Source: DATJLY01 sp035604615 | GTDB lineage: Bacteria > Pseudomonadota > Alphaproteobacteria > ATCC43930 > CGMCC-115725 | Direction of reading: 5' to 3' | Length of the DNA stretch: 64,000 nt | Assembly (NCBI GenBank): GCA_035604615.1 | Contig: DATNID010000049.1 | Coordinates: 1-64,000 of the forward strand | In this document: positions 17,324 through 25,413 of the stretch, piece after piece | Layout of the letters: every line of letters starts with the position of its first letter | How positions within the stretch are numbered: the first letter of the stretch is position 1 | Position numbers and translations under genes: made by a program | The notes under the pieces: model-generated | What the model was told of the DNA's origin: nothing | Databases searched by the model: none | What the model saw: only the letters and a program-made list of their open reading frames with translations

Positions 17324-19257
17324 GGCTCGCGCGCGCCAGCGCGGTTGCCGATCGGCCGGAGCCGCGGTTGTTCATCCCTCTCCCCCCGCAACGCGGATGG
17401 AGAGGGTTTTGAATTGGTCAGCTGCGATTCGTCCGTCTCCGCTTTTGCGCCGACGGGGTAGCCGCGCGGCGTGTAAAGGCGCAGCGGGGTGCCCGCGATC
17501 AGGCGCGTCGCGCTCGAGCCGGCGATCACCAGGGTCAGCATGTCGATCGCTTCGACTTCGACGCGGCCAAGGGTCGTGACCGTCACGCGCTCGCCGCTGC
17601 GGCCGAGATTGCGCGCCAGCGCCACGGGCACGCCCTCGCCCCGCGCGCGGCGCAGGATCTCGAGCGCGCGCGCGAGCTGCCACTGGCGCCGGGTCGAACG
17701 CGGATTGTAGAGCGCTACAACGAAATCGCCCGCCGCCGCGGCCTCGAGCCGGCGCTCGATCACCGCCCACGGCGTCATGAGGTCGGACAGCGAGATGACG
17801 CAGAAATCATGGCCCAGCGGCGCCCCGAGCCGGGCGGCGGCGGCTTGGAGCGCGGAAATTCCCGGCACCACCGCGAGGTCGATGTGCCGCCACGCTTCTT
17901 CCGGCGCGCGCTCCAGAAGCTCGAAGACAAGCGCGGCCAGTCCATAGATGCCGGCATCGCCGGACGAGACCAGCGCAACGTTCTGCCCTTGGCCCGCGAG
18001 ATCGAGCGCGAGCCGAGCGCGGGCGGTTTCGTCGCCGAGCGCGCTTTCGTGGAGAGTCTTCCCCGCGCAAGCCGGCCCGAGGAGATCGAGATAGAGCCGC
18101 AACCCGACGATGTCGCTCGCCGCCGCGAGCGCGGCGTCGGCCTCATGCGTGCGCCATTCGTTGGCACCAGGGCCGATGCCGATGATCCGCAACACGCCAC
18201 GCGCGCGGCCGATCTTGTTCGCATCGAGCGGATGCGGCGCGCGTGCGATGGCGCAAGTGGCGTTGGCCGAGCGCTCTTTCGCCACCACCAGCGCGCCGTC
18301 GCGTCCCACGGCGGCGAGCGCCGCGCCCTCGGCCACGCCATAGCAGCCGACGGCGCGGAACACCGTCTCCGACGGATGCGCGAGGCGCGGTGTCTCTTCG
18401 AGCAGCGCGGATGCGGAGAAGAACCGCGCCGGCACGCCCAGTCCTTCGCTCAACGCCAGGACCGCCGTCTCGTCCATCTTCAAGTCGAGCGAGGCGACCA
18501 ACGCGACCGCGCCGGATGCGAGCCCCCGCGACGCGAGGCTGCGCTCGACCAGCGCGCGCAGTTCGTCGGGCTCGCAGCCGCGCGCGCAGCCGACGCCCAG
18601 CGCCAGCACCGGCGGATGCAGCACCAGCGCGCGCTCGGCCGCGCCGGGCGCACGGTCGGTGACGCGGATCGCGCGCGGCGCCGAGGCGGCGAATTCGATG
18701 CCGCTCGCGCGCAGCCAGTCGCCGTCGCCCGCCTCGATCTCGAGCGCGACCGGGCCGCCGGCGAGAAGCGATGCGGCGATGTCCTTGATCCTCTCCGGAT
18801 TGGCGATGCGCCAGCCCGGCGGCGGCTCGTCGAGCGCCAAGCCCAGGCGCAGATCGCTGGCGGTGGTGACCGCGGCCGTGCCGCCGGCGAGTGATGCTAT
18901 GGCGCGCGCCAGCGCATTGCCGCCGCGATGCCCGCCTAGCAGCGGCACCGCGGCCGAGCCGTCCTCGGCCACCGCGACGACCGGCGGCTCGACCCCTTTG
19001 TCGGCAAGAAGCGGGGCCACGGCGCGCACCAGAATCCCGGCGGCGCACAATCCGACGATGGGCGTCTCGGCGGCAAAGAGCGCGGCGAGGTGCGGCATGG
19101 CTTCGGCGAAATTCACGTCGGCGGCGATGCCGCGCGATGCGGGCGCATGCAGCCTCGCGCCAGGAAGATGCGCGACGATGCGCCGGGCCAGCGCCAATGC
19201 GCTCGGCCCCAGCACGACCACCGCCGCGCCGGCGGGCAGGTCGCCGCTCACCGCCAC
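17320..19257 (-). CDS. cobJ: CbiG-CobJ fusion: cobalt-precorrin-5A hydrolase / precorrin-3B C17-methyltransferase
   Basis: 645 residues. Residues about 10-345 are CbiG-like: an N-terminal GHRGGNALA region and, from about 217, a CobE-like segment LALGVGCARGCEPDEL. CbiG opens the delta-lactone and releases the two-carbon fragment in the cobalt-early route. Residues from about 355 (VLRIIGIGPGANEW) to about 600 are CobJ/CbiH, including SSGDAGIYGLA and LYNPRSTRRQWQL. The final 44 or so residues after LYTPRGYPV look non-homologous and run through a hairpin-forming palindrome. The gene overlaps cobI by 10 bases and cobM by four. Confidence 0.92.
   Translation of the reverse strand: MAVSGDLPAGAAVVVLGPSALALARRIVAHLPGARLHAPASRGIAADVNFAEAMPHLAALFAAETPIVGLCAAGILVRAVAPLLADKGVEPPVVAVAEDGSAAVPLLGGHRGGNALARAIASLAGGTAAVTTASDLRLGLALDEPPPGWRIANPERIKDIAASLLAGGPVALEIEAGDGDWLRASGIEFAASAPRAIRVTDRAPGAAERALVLHPPVLALGVGCARGCEPDELRALVERSLASRGLASGAVALVASLDLKMDETAVLALSEGLGVPARFFSASALLEETPRLAHPSETVFRAVGCYGVAEGAALAAVGRDGALVVAKERSANATCAIARAPHPLDANKIGRARGVLRIIGIGPGANEWRTHEADAALAAASDIVGLRLYLDLLGPACAGKTLHESALGDETARARLALDLAGQGQNVALVSSGDAGIYGLAALVFELLERAPEEAWRHIDLAVVPGISALQAAAARLGAPLGHDFCVISLSDLMTPWAVIERRLEAAAAGDFVVALYNPRSTRRQWQLARALEILRRARGEGVPVALARNLGRSGERVTVTTLGRVEVEAIDMLTLVIAGSSATRLIAGTPLRLYTPRGYPVGAKAETDESQLTNSKPSPSALRGERDEQPRLRPIGNRAGAREP
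17376..17406. repeat. C-rich hairpin palindrome inside the 3' end of cbiG-cobJ
   Basis: CCCTCTCC and GGAGAGGG form an eight-base perfect stem around a 15-base loop that itself contains CCGCAACGCGG. It lies in the coding tail that extends the CobJ domain beyond its usual end. Its style resembles small intergenic palindromes of GC-rich genomes; a related hairpin is at 54573-54596. Confidence 0.55.
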
Positions 19258-19952
19258 GCCTCGCCGCGGCGATGCAGCAGGATCATCGAGAAATAGGGCA
19301 CGCTCGCCGGCGCGACGTCGGCGAGCGCCAGCACGCGCTCGCCGGCGAGGCTGGCATGCTCGACATAGCGCGCGCTGCCGTCGAGGCCCAAATGCGCGAG
19401 GAGGTCCCGCACCCGCGCGAAATGGCGCCCGACCTTGATGATCGCGGCGGCGTCGGCGAGGCCAAGCCGCGCCGCCAGCGCCGCGTCGTCCAGCATCGCC
19501 GGAATGACCGCGAGCGTGTCGGTGTGGGCGGCGAGCGGCCAGCGCGCCGCTGCGGCGACGGCGCCGAGCGAGGACACGCCCGGCACGATCTCGACCTCAT
19601 GCGCCTCGGCCAGCCGGCCGAAGAGATACATGAACGAGCCGTAGAAGAACGGATCGCCCTGGCACAGCACCGCCACGTCGCGATCCCGCGCCAGCTCGGC
19701 GGCGATGGCGGCGGCGGCGGCGTCATAGACCGACGCGGCGGGAAAGCGTGCAGCCTCGATCGGCATGCGGATCGCGATCTCGATCTGTGCCGGGCTGAGC
19801 CAGCGTGCGACGATGCGGCGCGCGAAGCTTTGGCCGCCCTCCGGCGCGGGATAGGCCACCACCTGCGCCGCACGCAGCCGCGCCAGCGCCTTGAGCGTGA
19901 TGAGCTCGGGGTCGCCGGGGCCGACGCCCAATCCGAAGAGGCGCCCGCTCAT
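19248..19952 (-). CDS. cobI: Precorrin-2 C20-methyltransferase
   Basis: SAM-dependent methylation of (cobalt-)precorrin-2 at C20. 234 residues, with GLGVGPGDPELITLKA, the VLCQGDPFFYGSFMYL block and VPGVSSLGAVAAA in the expected places for CobI/CbiL. Its ATG overlaps the stop of the glycosyltransferase gene (ATGA) and its end overlaps cbiG-cobJ by 10 bases. It is therefore firmly inside the operon. Confidence 0.95.
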   Translation of the reverse strand: MSGRLFGLGVGPGDPELITLKALARLRAAQVVAYPAPEGGQSFARRIVARWLSPAQIEIAIRMPIEAARFPAASVYDAAAAAIAAELARDRDVAVLCQGDPFFYGSFMYLFGRLAEAHEVEIVPGVSSLGAVAAAARWPLAAHTDTLAVIPAMLDDAALAARLGLADAAAIIKVGRHFARVRDLLAHLGLDGSARYVEHASLAGERVLALADVAPASVPYFSMILLHRRGEAWR

Positions 19953-21592
19953 CCCGGCACGCCGCGATAAAGCGTGATCACCATGCGCTTGCCGTTCGAG
20001 TAGTCGAGCCCGGCGATGCGATCGATGATTTGCGCCTCCCAGCCGCGCGCCTGGAGCGCGGTGCGGAACGCCGCGTCGTCGCGGGCCTCGACCAGCGCCA
20101 CCGCGCCCCGCGCCGAGGTGAGGCGCTGCGCCGCAATCTCGGGCGATGCCAGGAGCGTGCCGGTGCCGAGCAGGAAGACGAGGCTCGGCTCGCTATAGCC
20201 GACCGCCGCGACCGCGACGCCCGGCGGCGGGCGATAACGCTCCACGAGGCGCGCCGCGTCGCGGCTGAGCCACAGCGGATCGAGCCGCGGCGCCTCGAGC
20301 GCCAACGCCGCCGGCACGGTCAGGAGCGCGAGCAGCACCGCGCGCACGGCCAGGCCCGGCTCGAGCGCGCGCCAGCCCGCGCGCACGGTCGCGCCGCCGT
20401 AGAGGAGGACGACAGCTCCCACCACGATCCCCGCCGCGTCCATGCCGCGCCCCAATTCGATGGGTGCGAGGCCGAGCGTCGCGACCACCACCAGGCTCGC
20501 CGCGGCCCAGACCGCGCAAGCGCCGCGCCGCGCCCACGCCGCCAGCGCCTCCTGCCCCTCGAGCGCGGCGCGGCCGGCGAAGAGCGCCAGCGCCGGAAAC
20601 ACCGGCAGCAGGTAATGCGGCAGCTTGGTCGGCGTCAGCTCGAGCACGATCCAGAACGGCACCGCCCAGGCGGCGAGAAACCGCGTGACGGGATCGCGCC
20701 GCTCGCGCCACGCCAGCGCCGCCGCACCGCCGAGCAGGATCGAGCCGGGCCAGAAAATGACCGCGACCAGCACCAGGTAATAGCCGGGCCACGCGCCGTG
20801 CCCTTCCTGCGCACCGAACAGCTTGCCGAGGAAGTCGTGGCCCAGCGCCTCGCTGAAGAACGCGCCGTTGGTAGCGGTGCCGATGCCGACCAGCCACGGC
20901 GCCACCAGCGCGGCGAGGAGCGGCACGCCCCACAGCGGCTTCAACCCGCCGAGCCAGCGCCAGTCGCGGTCGGCGATGGCGAGCGAAGCGGCGGTGAGCA
21001 GCGAGAGTGCCGGCGCCACCGGCCCCTTGACCAGGATCGCCGCTCCCTGCGCCACCCAGAACAGCAGCGCCCATGCCGGCGAGGCAGCGCCGCCCCGCCG
21101 CGCCGCGACATAGATCGCGCCAAGCGCGAATTGCGCCGCGACGCAGGCGAACAGCAAGACCGCGTCGGTCTTGGCGAGATGCGCCTCGATGGTGAGCGCG
21201 AGCGAGGAAGCGAGCAGCGCCGCGCCCAGGAGCGCCGCCTCGCGCCCCACCAAACGCGCGCCGAACGCGAAGGTGAGCAGCACCGCGCCCAGCGCGCCCA
21301 AGAAGGACGGCACGCGATAGGGCCAGATCGCGCTGCTGCCGGCGTCGCTCAAAGCCGCCACCGACGCGGCCTGGAGCCAGTAGATGCCGGCGGGCTTCTT
21401 GTTGCGCGCTTCGTCCTGGAAACGGATGCGGAGATAGTCGCCGCTCTCCAGCATCTGCCGCGTCGCCTGGGCGAAGCGCGCTTCGTCGCGGTCCATCACG
21501 GGGAGCGAGGCGAGGCCCGGCAGATAGAGCCCGAGGCACAGCACGAGCAGCAGCCCGTAAGGAATCCAGCCCCGGCTTGCGGCGGCGATCAC
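19949..21592 (-). CDS. GT39/ArnT-family membrane glycosyltransferase embedded in the corrin operon
   Basis: 547 residues from GTG at 21590-21592, which overlaps the cobL stop (GTGA); its own stop overlaps the cobI ATG (ATGA). The N-terminal periplasmic loop has the dolichol-phosphate-mannosyltransferase-like signature VMDRDEARFAQATRQML, then SGDYLRIRF and KKPAGIYWLQAA. About 11-13 hydrophobic helices follow, then a C-terminal soluble tail. ArnT-like enzymes move a sugar from an undecaprenyl- or polyprenyl-phosphate donor to a periplasmic acceptor such as lipid A or a protein. The acceptor here is unknown and no link to corrin chemistry is established. Longer in-frame starts upstream would run antisense-free into cobL codons and are unlikely. 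Confidence 0.85.
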   Translation of the reverse strand: MIAAASRGWIPYGLLLVLCLGLYLPGLASLPVMDRDEARFAQATRQMLESGDYLRIRFQDEARNKKPAGIYWLQAASVAALSDAGSSAIWPYRVPSFLGALGAVLLTFAFGARLVGREAALLGAALLASSLALTIEAHLAKTDAVLLFACVAAQFALGAIYVAARRGGAASPAWALLFWVAQGAAILVKGPVAPALSLLTAASLAIADRDWRWLGGLKPLWGVPLLAALVAPWLVGIGTATNGAFFSEALGHDFLGKLFGAQEGHGAWPGYYLVLVAVIFWPGSILLGGAAALAWRERRDPVTRFLAAWAVPFWIVLELTPTKLPHYLLPVFPALALFAGRAALEGQEALAAWARRGACAVWAAASLVVVATLGLAPIELGRGMDAAGIVVGAVVLLYGGATVRAGWRALEPGLAVRAVLLALLTVPAALALEAPRLDPLWLSRDAARLVERYRPPPGVAVAAVGYSEPSLVFLLGTGTLLASPEIAAQRLTSARGAVALVEARDDAAFRTALQARGWEAQIIDRIAGLDYSNGKRMVITLYRGVPG

Positions 21593-22809
21593 GGCGCGAC
21601 GTCCCGGTCTTTGCGAAGCGCCAGCTGCGTCACCGTCAGCAGCGGGCGGAAGGCGCGATAGCCGCCCAGCGCATCGGCGCGCGCGACCGCGATGCGCGTC
21701 AGATCGCCGCCGTGACGCGCGGCGATGCGCAGAAGCTGGGCCTCGCCTTCGAGCGTCACCGCGTTGGCGACCAGCCGCCCGCCCGGACGCAATGCATGCC
21801 ACGCCTCCGCAAAGATCTCGCCGTCGCTCAGGCCGCCGCCCCAGAACACGGCGTCGGGGCGCGGCAGATCGGCGAACGCGGCGGGCGCCGAACCTTCCCG
21901 CATTTCGAGATCGGGCACGCCAAGCGCGGCCGCGTTGCGCGCGATGAGCGCCACGCGCGCCGGATCGCGCTCGACCGCAATGACGCGCATCGCCTGCCCC
22001 GCGCGCAGCCATTCGATCGCGACCGAGCCGCATCCCGCGCCGATGTCCCACAGCAATTCGCCCGGCAGCGGCGCGAGCGAAGCCAAGGTCGCGGCGCGCA
22101 CCTCGCGCTTGGTCACCTGCCCGTCATGGTCGAAGGCGTCGTCGGGCAACCCGGCAAGGCGCGAGCGGATGATTGCGCCCGGTCCCGGCCGGCATTCGAT
22201 GGCGAGGAGATTGAGGTCGGCGACGCGCGCCTCGCCCCAATCCGCGGCGGTGCCGTCGCGTCGTCCCTCGCGCGGGCCGCCCATGTGTTCGAGCACGGTC
22301 AGCGCAGAGGGATCCCAGCCCGCCGCGCGCAGAAGCGCGGCCGCGCGCCTGGGCGTGTCGCCGTCGGTGCTGAGCGCGAGGAGGCGCGCACCGGGCGCCA
22401 GATGAAGGTGCAAGCTCTCGAGCGGGCGGCCATGCAGCGACAGCGCGACGCAAGATTCGAGCGGCCATTTGAGGCGCGATGCCGCGAGCGCGAAGGCGCC
22501 TGGCGCCGGCAGCACGATCATCTCGTCGGGCGCGAAGGCGCGGGCGAGCATGGCGCCAACGCCGTAACACATGGGATCGCCGCTTGCCAGCACCACCACC
22601 CGGCGCGCGCGGCGCGCGGCGATGTCGGCGATGCTGGCCTCGATCGGGCTCCTCCACAGGAGACGCTCGGCCCTGCCCTCGGGCACGAGTGCGAGATGGC
22701 GCTTGCCGCCGATCAGCGTCTCGGCCGAGGCCACGAGCGCGCGCGCGATAGGCGCGAGCGCGGCCGGCCCGTCCTCGCCCAGCCCCACCACCGCGAGCCA
22801 GGCGCTCAT
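21589..22809 (-). CDS. cobL: Precorrin-6Y C5,15-methyltransferase (decarboxylating), CbiE-CbiT fusion
   Basis: 406 residues. Residues 1-205 are the CbiE-like methyltransferase (LAVVGLGEDGPAALAP, VLASGDPMCYGVGAML). Residues from about 225 are the CbiT-like domain (DGQVTKREVRAATLASL, then LLWDIGAGCGSVAIEWLR with the SAM-binding glycines). It methylates C5 and C15 and decarboxylates the C12 acetate. It starts at ATG 22807-22809, overlapping cobH by four bases, and its stop overlaps the glycosyltransferase GTG. Confidence 0.95.
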   Translation of the reverse strand: MSAWLAVVGLGEDGPAALAPIARALVASAETLIGGKRHLALVPEGRAERLLWRSPIEASIADIAARRARRVVVLASGDPMCYGVGAMLARAFAPDEMIVLPAPGAFALAASRLKWPLESCVALSLHGRPLESLHLHLAPGARLLALSTDGDTPRRAAALLRAAGWDPSALTVLEHMGGPREGRRDGTAADWGEARVADLNLLAIECRPGPGAIIRSRLAGLPDDAFDHDGQVTKREVRAATLASLAPLPGELLWDIGAGCGSVAIEWLRAGQAMRVIAVERDPARVALIARNAAALGVPDLEMREGSAPAAFADLPRPDAVFWGGGLSDGEIFAEAWHALRPGGRLVANAVTLEGEAQLLRIAARHGGDLTRIAVARADALGGYRAFRPLLTVTQLALRKDRDVAP

Positions 22810-23453
22810 CCCTCGTCTCCGAGCGCCAGCGCGTTGACCGAAGCCGCGGCCATGGCGCTGCCGCCGCGCCGCCCTGCCAGCACGACATAAGCGAGGCCGA
22901 AAGGATTCTCGGCGAGCGCCGCCTTGGCCTCCGCCGCGCCGACGAATCCGACCGGAAATCCCAGCACCAGCGCGGGCCTGGGCGCGCCCGCGGCAATCGC
23001 TTCGAGCAGATGGAAGAGCGCGGTCGGCGCATTGCCGATGGCGACGACCGATCCTTCGAGATGCGGCCGCCACAACTCGACCGCGGCGGCCGAGCGCGTG
23101 GTGCCGAGCTCGCGCGCGAGGCCGGGCACGCGCGGATCGGCGATGGTGGCGATGACGCGGTTGCCGGCGGGCAGAAAATGCTCGGCTATTCCCGCCGCCA
23201 CCATGCGCGCATCGACCAGGATCGCCGCGCCCGCCGCAAGCGCCGCGCGACCGCGCGCGACCGCGCCGGGCGAAGATTCGAGATCGGCGATGATACTGGC
23301 ATCACCCGCCGCGTGCGCAACGCGCAGCGCCAGCGCGCGCAACTCCGGGGCCACGCGCGACAAATCCGCCTCGCGCGCCACTTGCGCGAAGGAGGCGCGG
23401 CGGATGGCGTCGCCGTCGCGCAGATATGTGTAGCGCGTCGCCTCAATCGTCAT
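22806..23453 (-). CDS. cobH: Precorrin-8X methylmutase
   Basis: Moves the C11 methyl group to C12, giving (hydrogeno)cobyrinic acid. 215 residues from the ATG at 23451-23453 (MTIEATRYTYLRDGDAI). The conserved catalytic histidine region (RVAHAAGD), GNAPTALFHLLE and GFPVGFVGAAEAK blocks are present. A start at 23504 would add 17 residues that overlap the CbiX histidine tail and is not favoured. It overlaps cbiX by 11 bases and cobL by four. Confidence 0.95.
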   Translation of the reverse strand: MTIEATRYTYLRDGDAIRRASFAQVAREADLSRVAPELRALALRVAHAAGDASIIADLESSPGAVARGRAALAAGAAILVDARMVAAGIAEHFLPAGNRVIATIADPRVPGLARELGTTRSAAAVELWRPHLEGSVVAIGNAPTALFHLLEAIAAGAPRPALVLGFPVGFVGAAEAKAALAENPFGLAYVVLAGRRGGSAMAAASVNALALGDEG

Positions 23454-24357
23454 GGTGGTGATGGCGGTGCGCGCGGTCGGCGTCGGTGCCGATGCCGCGG
23501 ACATGATGATGGTGCGCCGCCTGCGGCGCCCCGGCCGCGCTTTCGTAGCCGACGATCCGGGCCCGGTACTTGCACAGCCGGCAGTTCATCGCCGGCTCGC
23601 CGTCCTCGATCTCGCGCGCGCGCTCGACGAAGCAGTCGAGCACCAGCGGATGGTCATGGAGATAGGGCGCCTTGACGATGTCGCATTCGGGATGGTGGTC
23701 GGCGGCGACGCGGTCGGCGGCGTCGTAGATGCGCTTCACCAAGACGCCGGTGAAAAGGAAATAGGGGAAGACGACGATGCGCGCGAAGCCCAGGCGCAGC
23801 ACGCGGCGCAAACCCGGCTCGACCAGCGGCATTGCGACGCCGCTGAAGGCCGCCTCGGCCCAGCCGAATCCCATGCCCTCGCCCAGGAGGCGCGCCACCT
23901 TGGCGATGTTGGAATTGGCGTCGGGATCGTTGGTGCCGCGGCCCACCACCATGAGCAGCGTGTCGGCGCGGGGAATTTCGCGCGCGGCGCCGCGCTCGGC
24001 CGCTTCGATGCGGTCGGCGGCGGCTTCGATCAGCTTGGGCTCGATCGCCAGCTCGCGCCCGAAACGCAGCTCGAGCGACGGATGCTCGGCGGCGAAGCTG
24101 TTCAATTCCCACGGCAGGTCGTTCTTGACGTGGCTCGCGGCGAACAGCATCCCCGGCACCGCGAGGATGCGCCGCGCGCCGCGCGCCATCAGTGCCTCGA
24201 GCCCGGCGCGGATGACGGGACGCGCGAATTCGAGGAAGCCCGTTTCGATGTCGGAGTCCGGCAGGCGCGCGCGCAGGCCCGCCGCGAGCCCCTCGAACTC
24301 CGCCACCGCCTGGGCATCGCGGCTGCCGTGTCCGCACAGCATCACTCCGGTCTTCAC
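23443..24357 (-). CDS. cbiX: Sirohydrochlorin cobaltochelatase, long form with His-rich tail
   Basis: Inserts Co2+ into sirohydrochlorin, the entry step of the cobalt-early pathway. 304 residues in two homologous halves. The N-terminal metal-site histidine is H10 (LCGHGSR) with a second conserved histidine at H76 (ASHVKNDLPWE); the second half has VVGRGTNDPDANSN. The C-terminus carries CxxC (C259, C262 in MNCRLCKYR), as in long CbiX proteins proposed to bind an iron-sulfur cluster. A histidine-rich stretch (about 282-302) probably stores or channels metal. It is the first gene of the minus operon; only 62 bases separate it from divergent cbiB. Confidence 0.93.
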   Translation of the reverse strand: MKTGVMLCGHGSRDAQAVAEFEGLAAGLRARLPDSDIETGFLEFARPVIRAGLEALMARGARRILAVPGMLFAASHVKNDLPWELNSFAAEHPSLELRFGRELAIEPKLIEAAADRIEAAERGAAREIPRADTLLMVVGRGTNDPDANSNIAKVARLLGEGMGFGWAEAAFSGVAMPLVEPGLRRVLRLGFARIVVFPYFLFTGVLVKRIYDAADRVAADHHPECDIVKAPYLHDHPLVLDCFVERAREIEDGEPAMNCRLCKYRARIVGYESAAGAPQAAHHHHVRGIGTDADRAHRHHHHDD

Positions 24358-24419
24358 GCGTTCCTCCTGCTGCCGTTGCGGTTGACGCGCGCCGTGGCCG
24401 CGCCCGATGCTCGCGTATC

Positions 24420-25409
24420 ATGCTGTTCGCGGTGCGCGCGTCCGATCCTCTGCTGGTGCTGCTCGTGGCGCTGGCGCTCGATCTGTTGATGGGCGAGATG
24501 CCGGCGGTGTGGCGCATCGTGCCGCACCCGGTGATGTGGGTCGGCAATTCGATCGCGTGGCTCGACCGGCGCCTCAACCGCGCGCAGCGCAGCGACGCTG
24601 TGCGGCGCGCGCGCGGCATATTGTGCGTCGCGGCGTTGACGCTCGCGGCGGCGGCTTCGGGCTTCGTGCTTCACCGGGCGCTCGGCGTGCCGCGCTTCGG
24701 CTGGGTGATCGAGGCGCTGGTGGTGGCGATCCTCTTGGCGCAGAAGAGCCTGTTCGATCACGTGGCGCGGGTCGGCGAGGCGTTGCAGCACAAGGGGCTG
24801 CTCGGGGGACGCGAGGCGGTCAAGCACATCGTCGGCCGCGATCCCGACAGTCTCGACGAGCACGGCGTCGCGCGCGCGGCGATCGAATCGCTGGCGGAGA
24901 ACCTCAACGACGGCGTGGTCGCGCCGGTGCTGTGGTACGCGGTGCTGGGCCTGCCCGGGTTGTTTTTCTACAAGACCGCCAACACGCTCGACAGCATGAT
25001 CGGCCACCGCTCGCCGCGGCATCTGCAGTTCGGCTGGGCCGCGGCGCGGCTCGACGACGTACTGAACTTGGTGCCCGCGCGGCTGACGGCGCTGCTGCTG
25101 AGCGTCGCCGCGCTGGCCCTGCCGCAGGCGAGCGCGCGCAATGCCGTCACCACCATGTTGCGCGACGGAAGCAAGCACCGCTCGCCCAATGCCGGCTGGC
25201 CCGAGGCGGCGGCGGCGGGCGCGCTGGGCTTGGCGCTCGGCGGCCCCAAGCGCTATGGCGGCGCGCTGGTCGCGGACCCATGGCTCGGCCAAGGCCGCGC
25301 GCGCGCCACGCCCAACGACGTGACGCTGGCCCTGCGGCTCTATCTGGTCGCCTGCCTGGTGCAGGCGGCGCTGGTGCTGACGGCTTTCGCGGCGCTGCGC
25401 TTCGCGTGA
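24420..25409 (+). CDS. cbiB: Adenosylcobinamide-phosphate synthase (CbiB/CobD)
   Basis: Attaches the aminopropanol (phosphate) arm to adenosylcobyric acid. It is an inner-membrane enzyme of 329 residues with several hydrophobic helices. Conserved segments are visible: HPVMWVGNSIAWLD, IVGRDPDSLDEHGVARAAIESLAEN with NDGVVAP, YKTANTLDSMIGH and RDGSKHRSPNAGWPEAA. It is divergent from cbiX and convergent with cobQ, separated by only four bases. Confidence 0.95.
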   Translation: MLFAVRASDPLLVLLVALALDLLMGEMPAVWRIVPHPVMWVGNSIAWLDRRLNRAQRSDAVRRARGILCVAALTLAAAASGFVLHRALGVPRFGWVIEALVVAILLAQKSLFDHVARVGEALQHKGLLGGREAVKHIVGRDPDSLDEHGVARAAIESLAENLNDGVVAPVLWYAVLGLPGLFFYKTANTLDSMIGHRSPRHLQFGWAAARLDDVLNLVPARLTALLLSVAALALPQASARNAVTTMLRDGSKHRSPNAGWPEAAAAGALGLALGGPKRYGGALVADPWLGQGRARATPNDVTLALRLYLVACLVQAALVLTAFAALRFA

Positions 25410-25413
25410 GGCT

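Noticed and set aside
23454..23504. An upstream start for cobH at 23504
   Set aside because: The extra residues are encoded by the histidine-codon tail of cbiX in another frame and are not typical of CobH; the ATG at 23453 gives the normal N-terminus.
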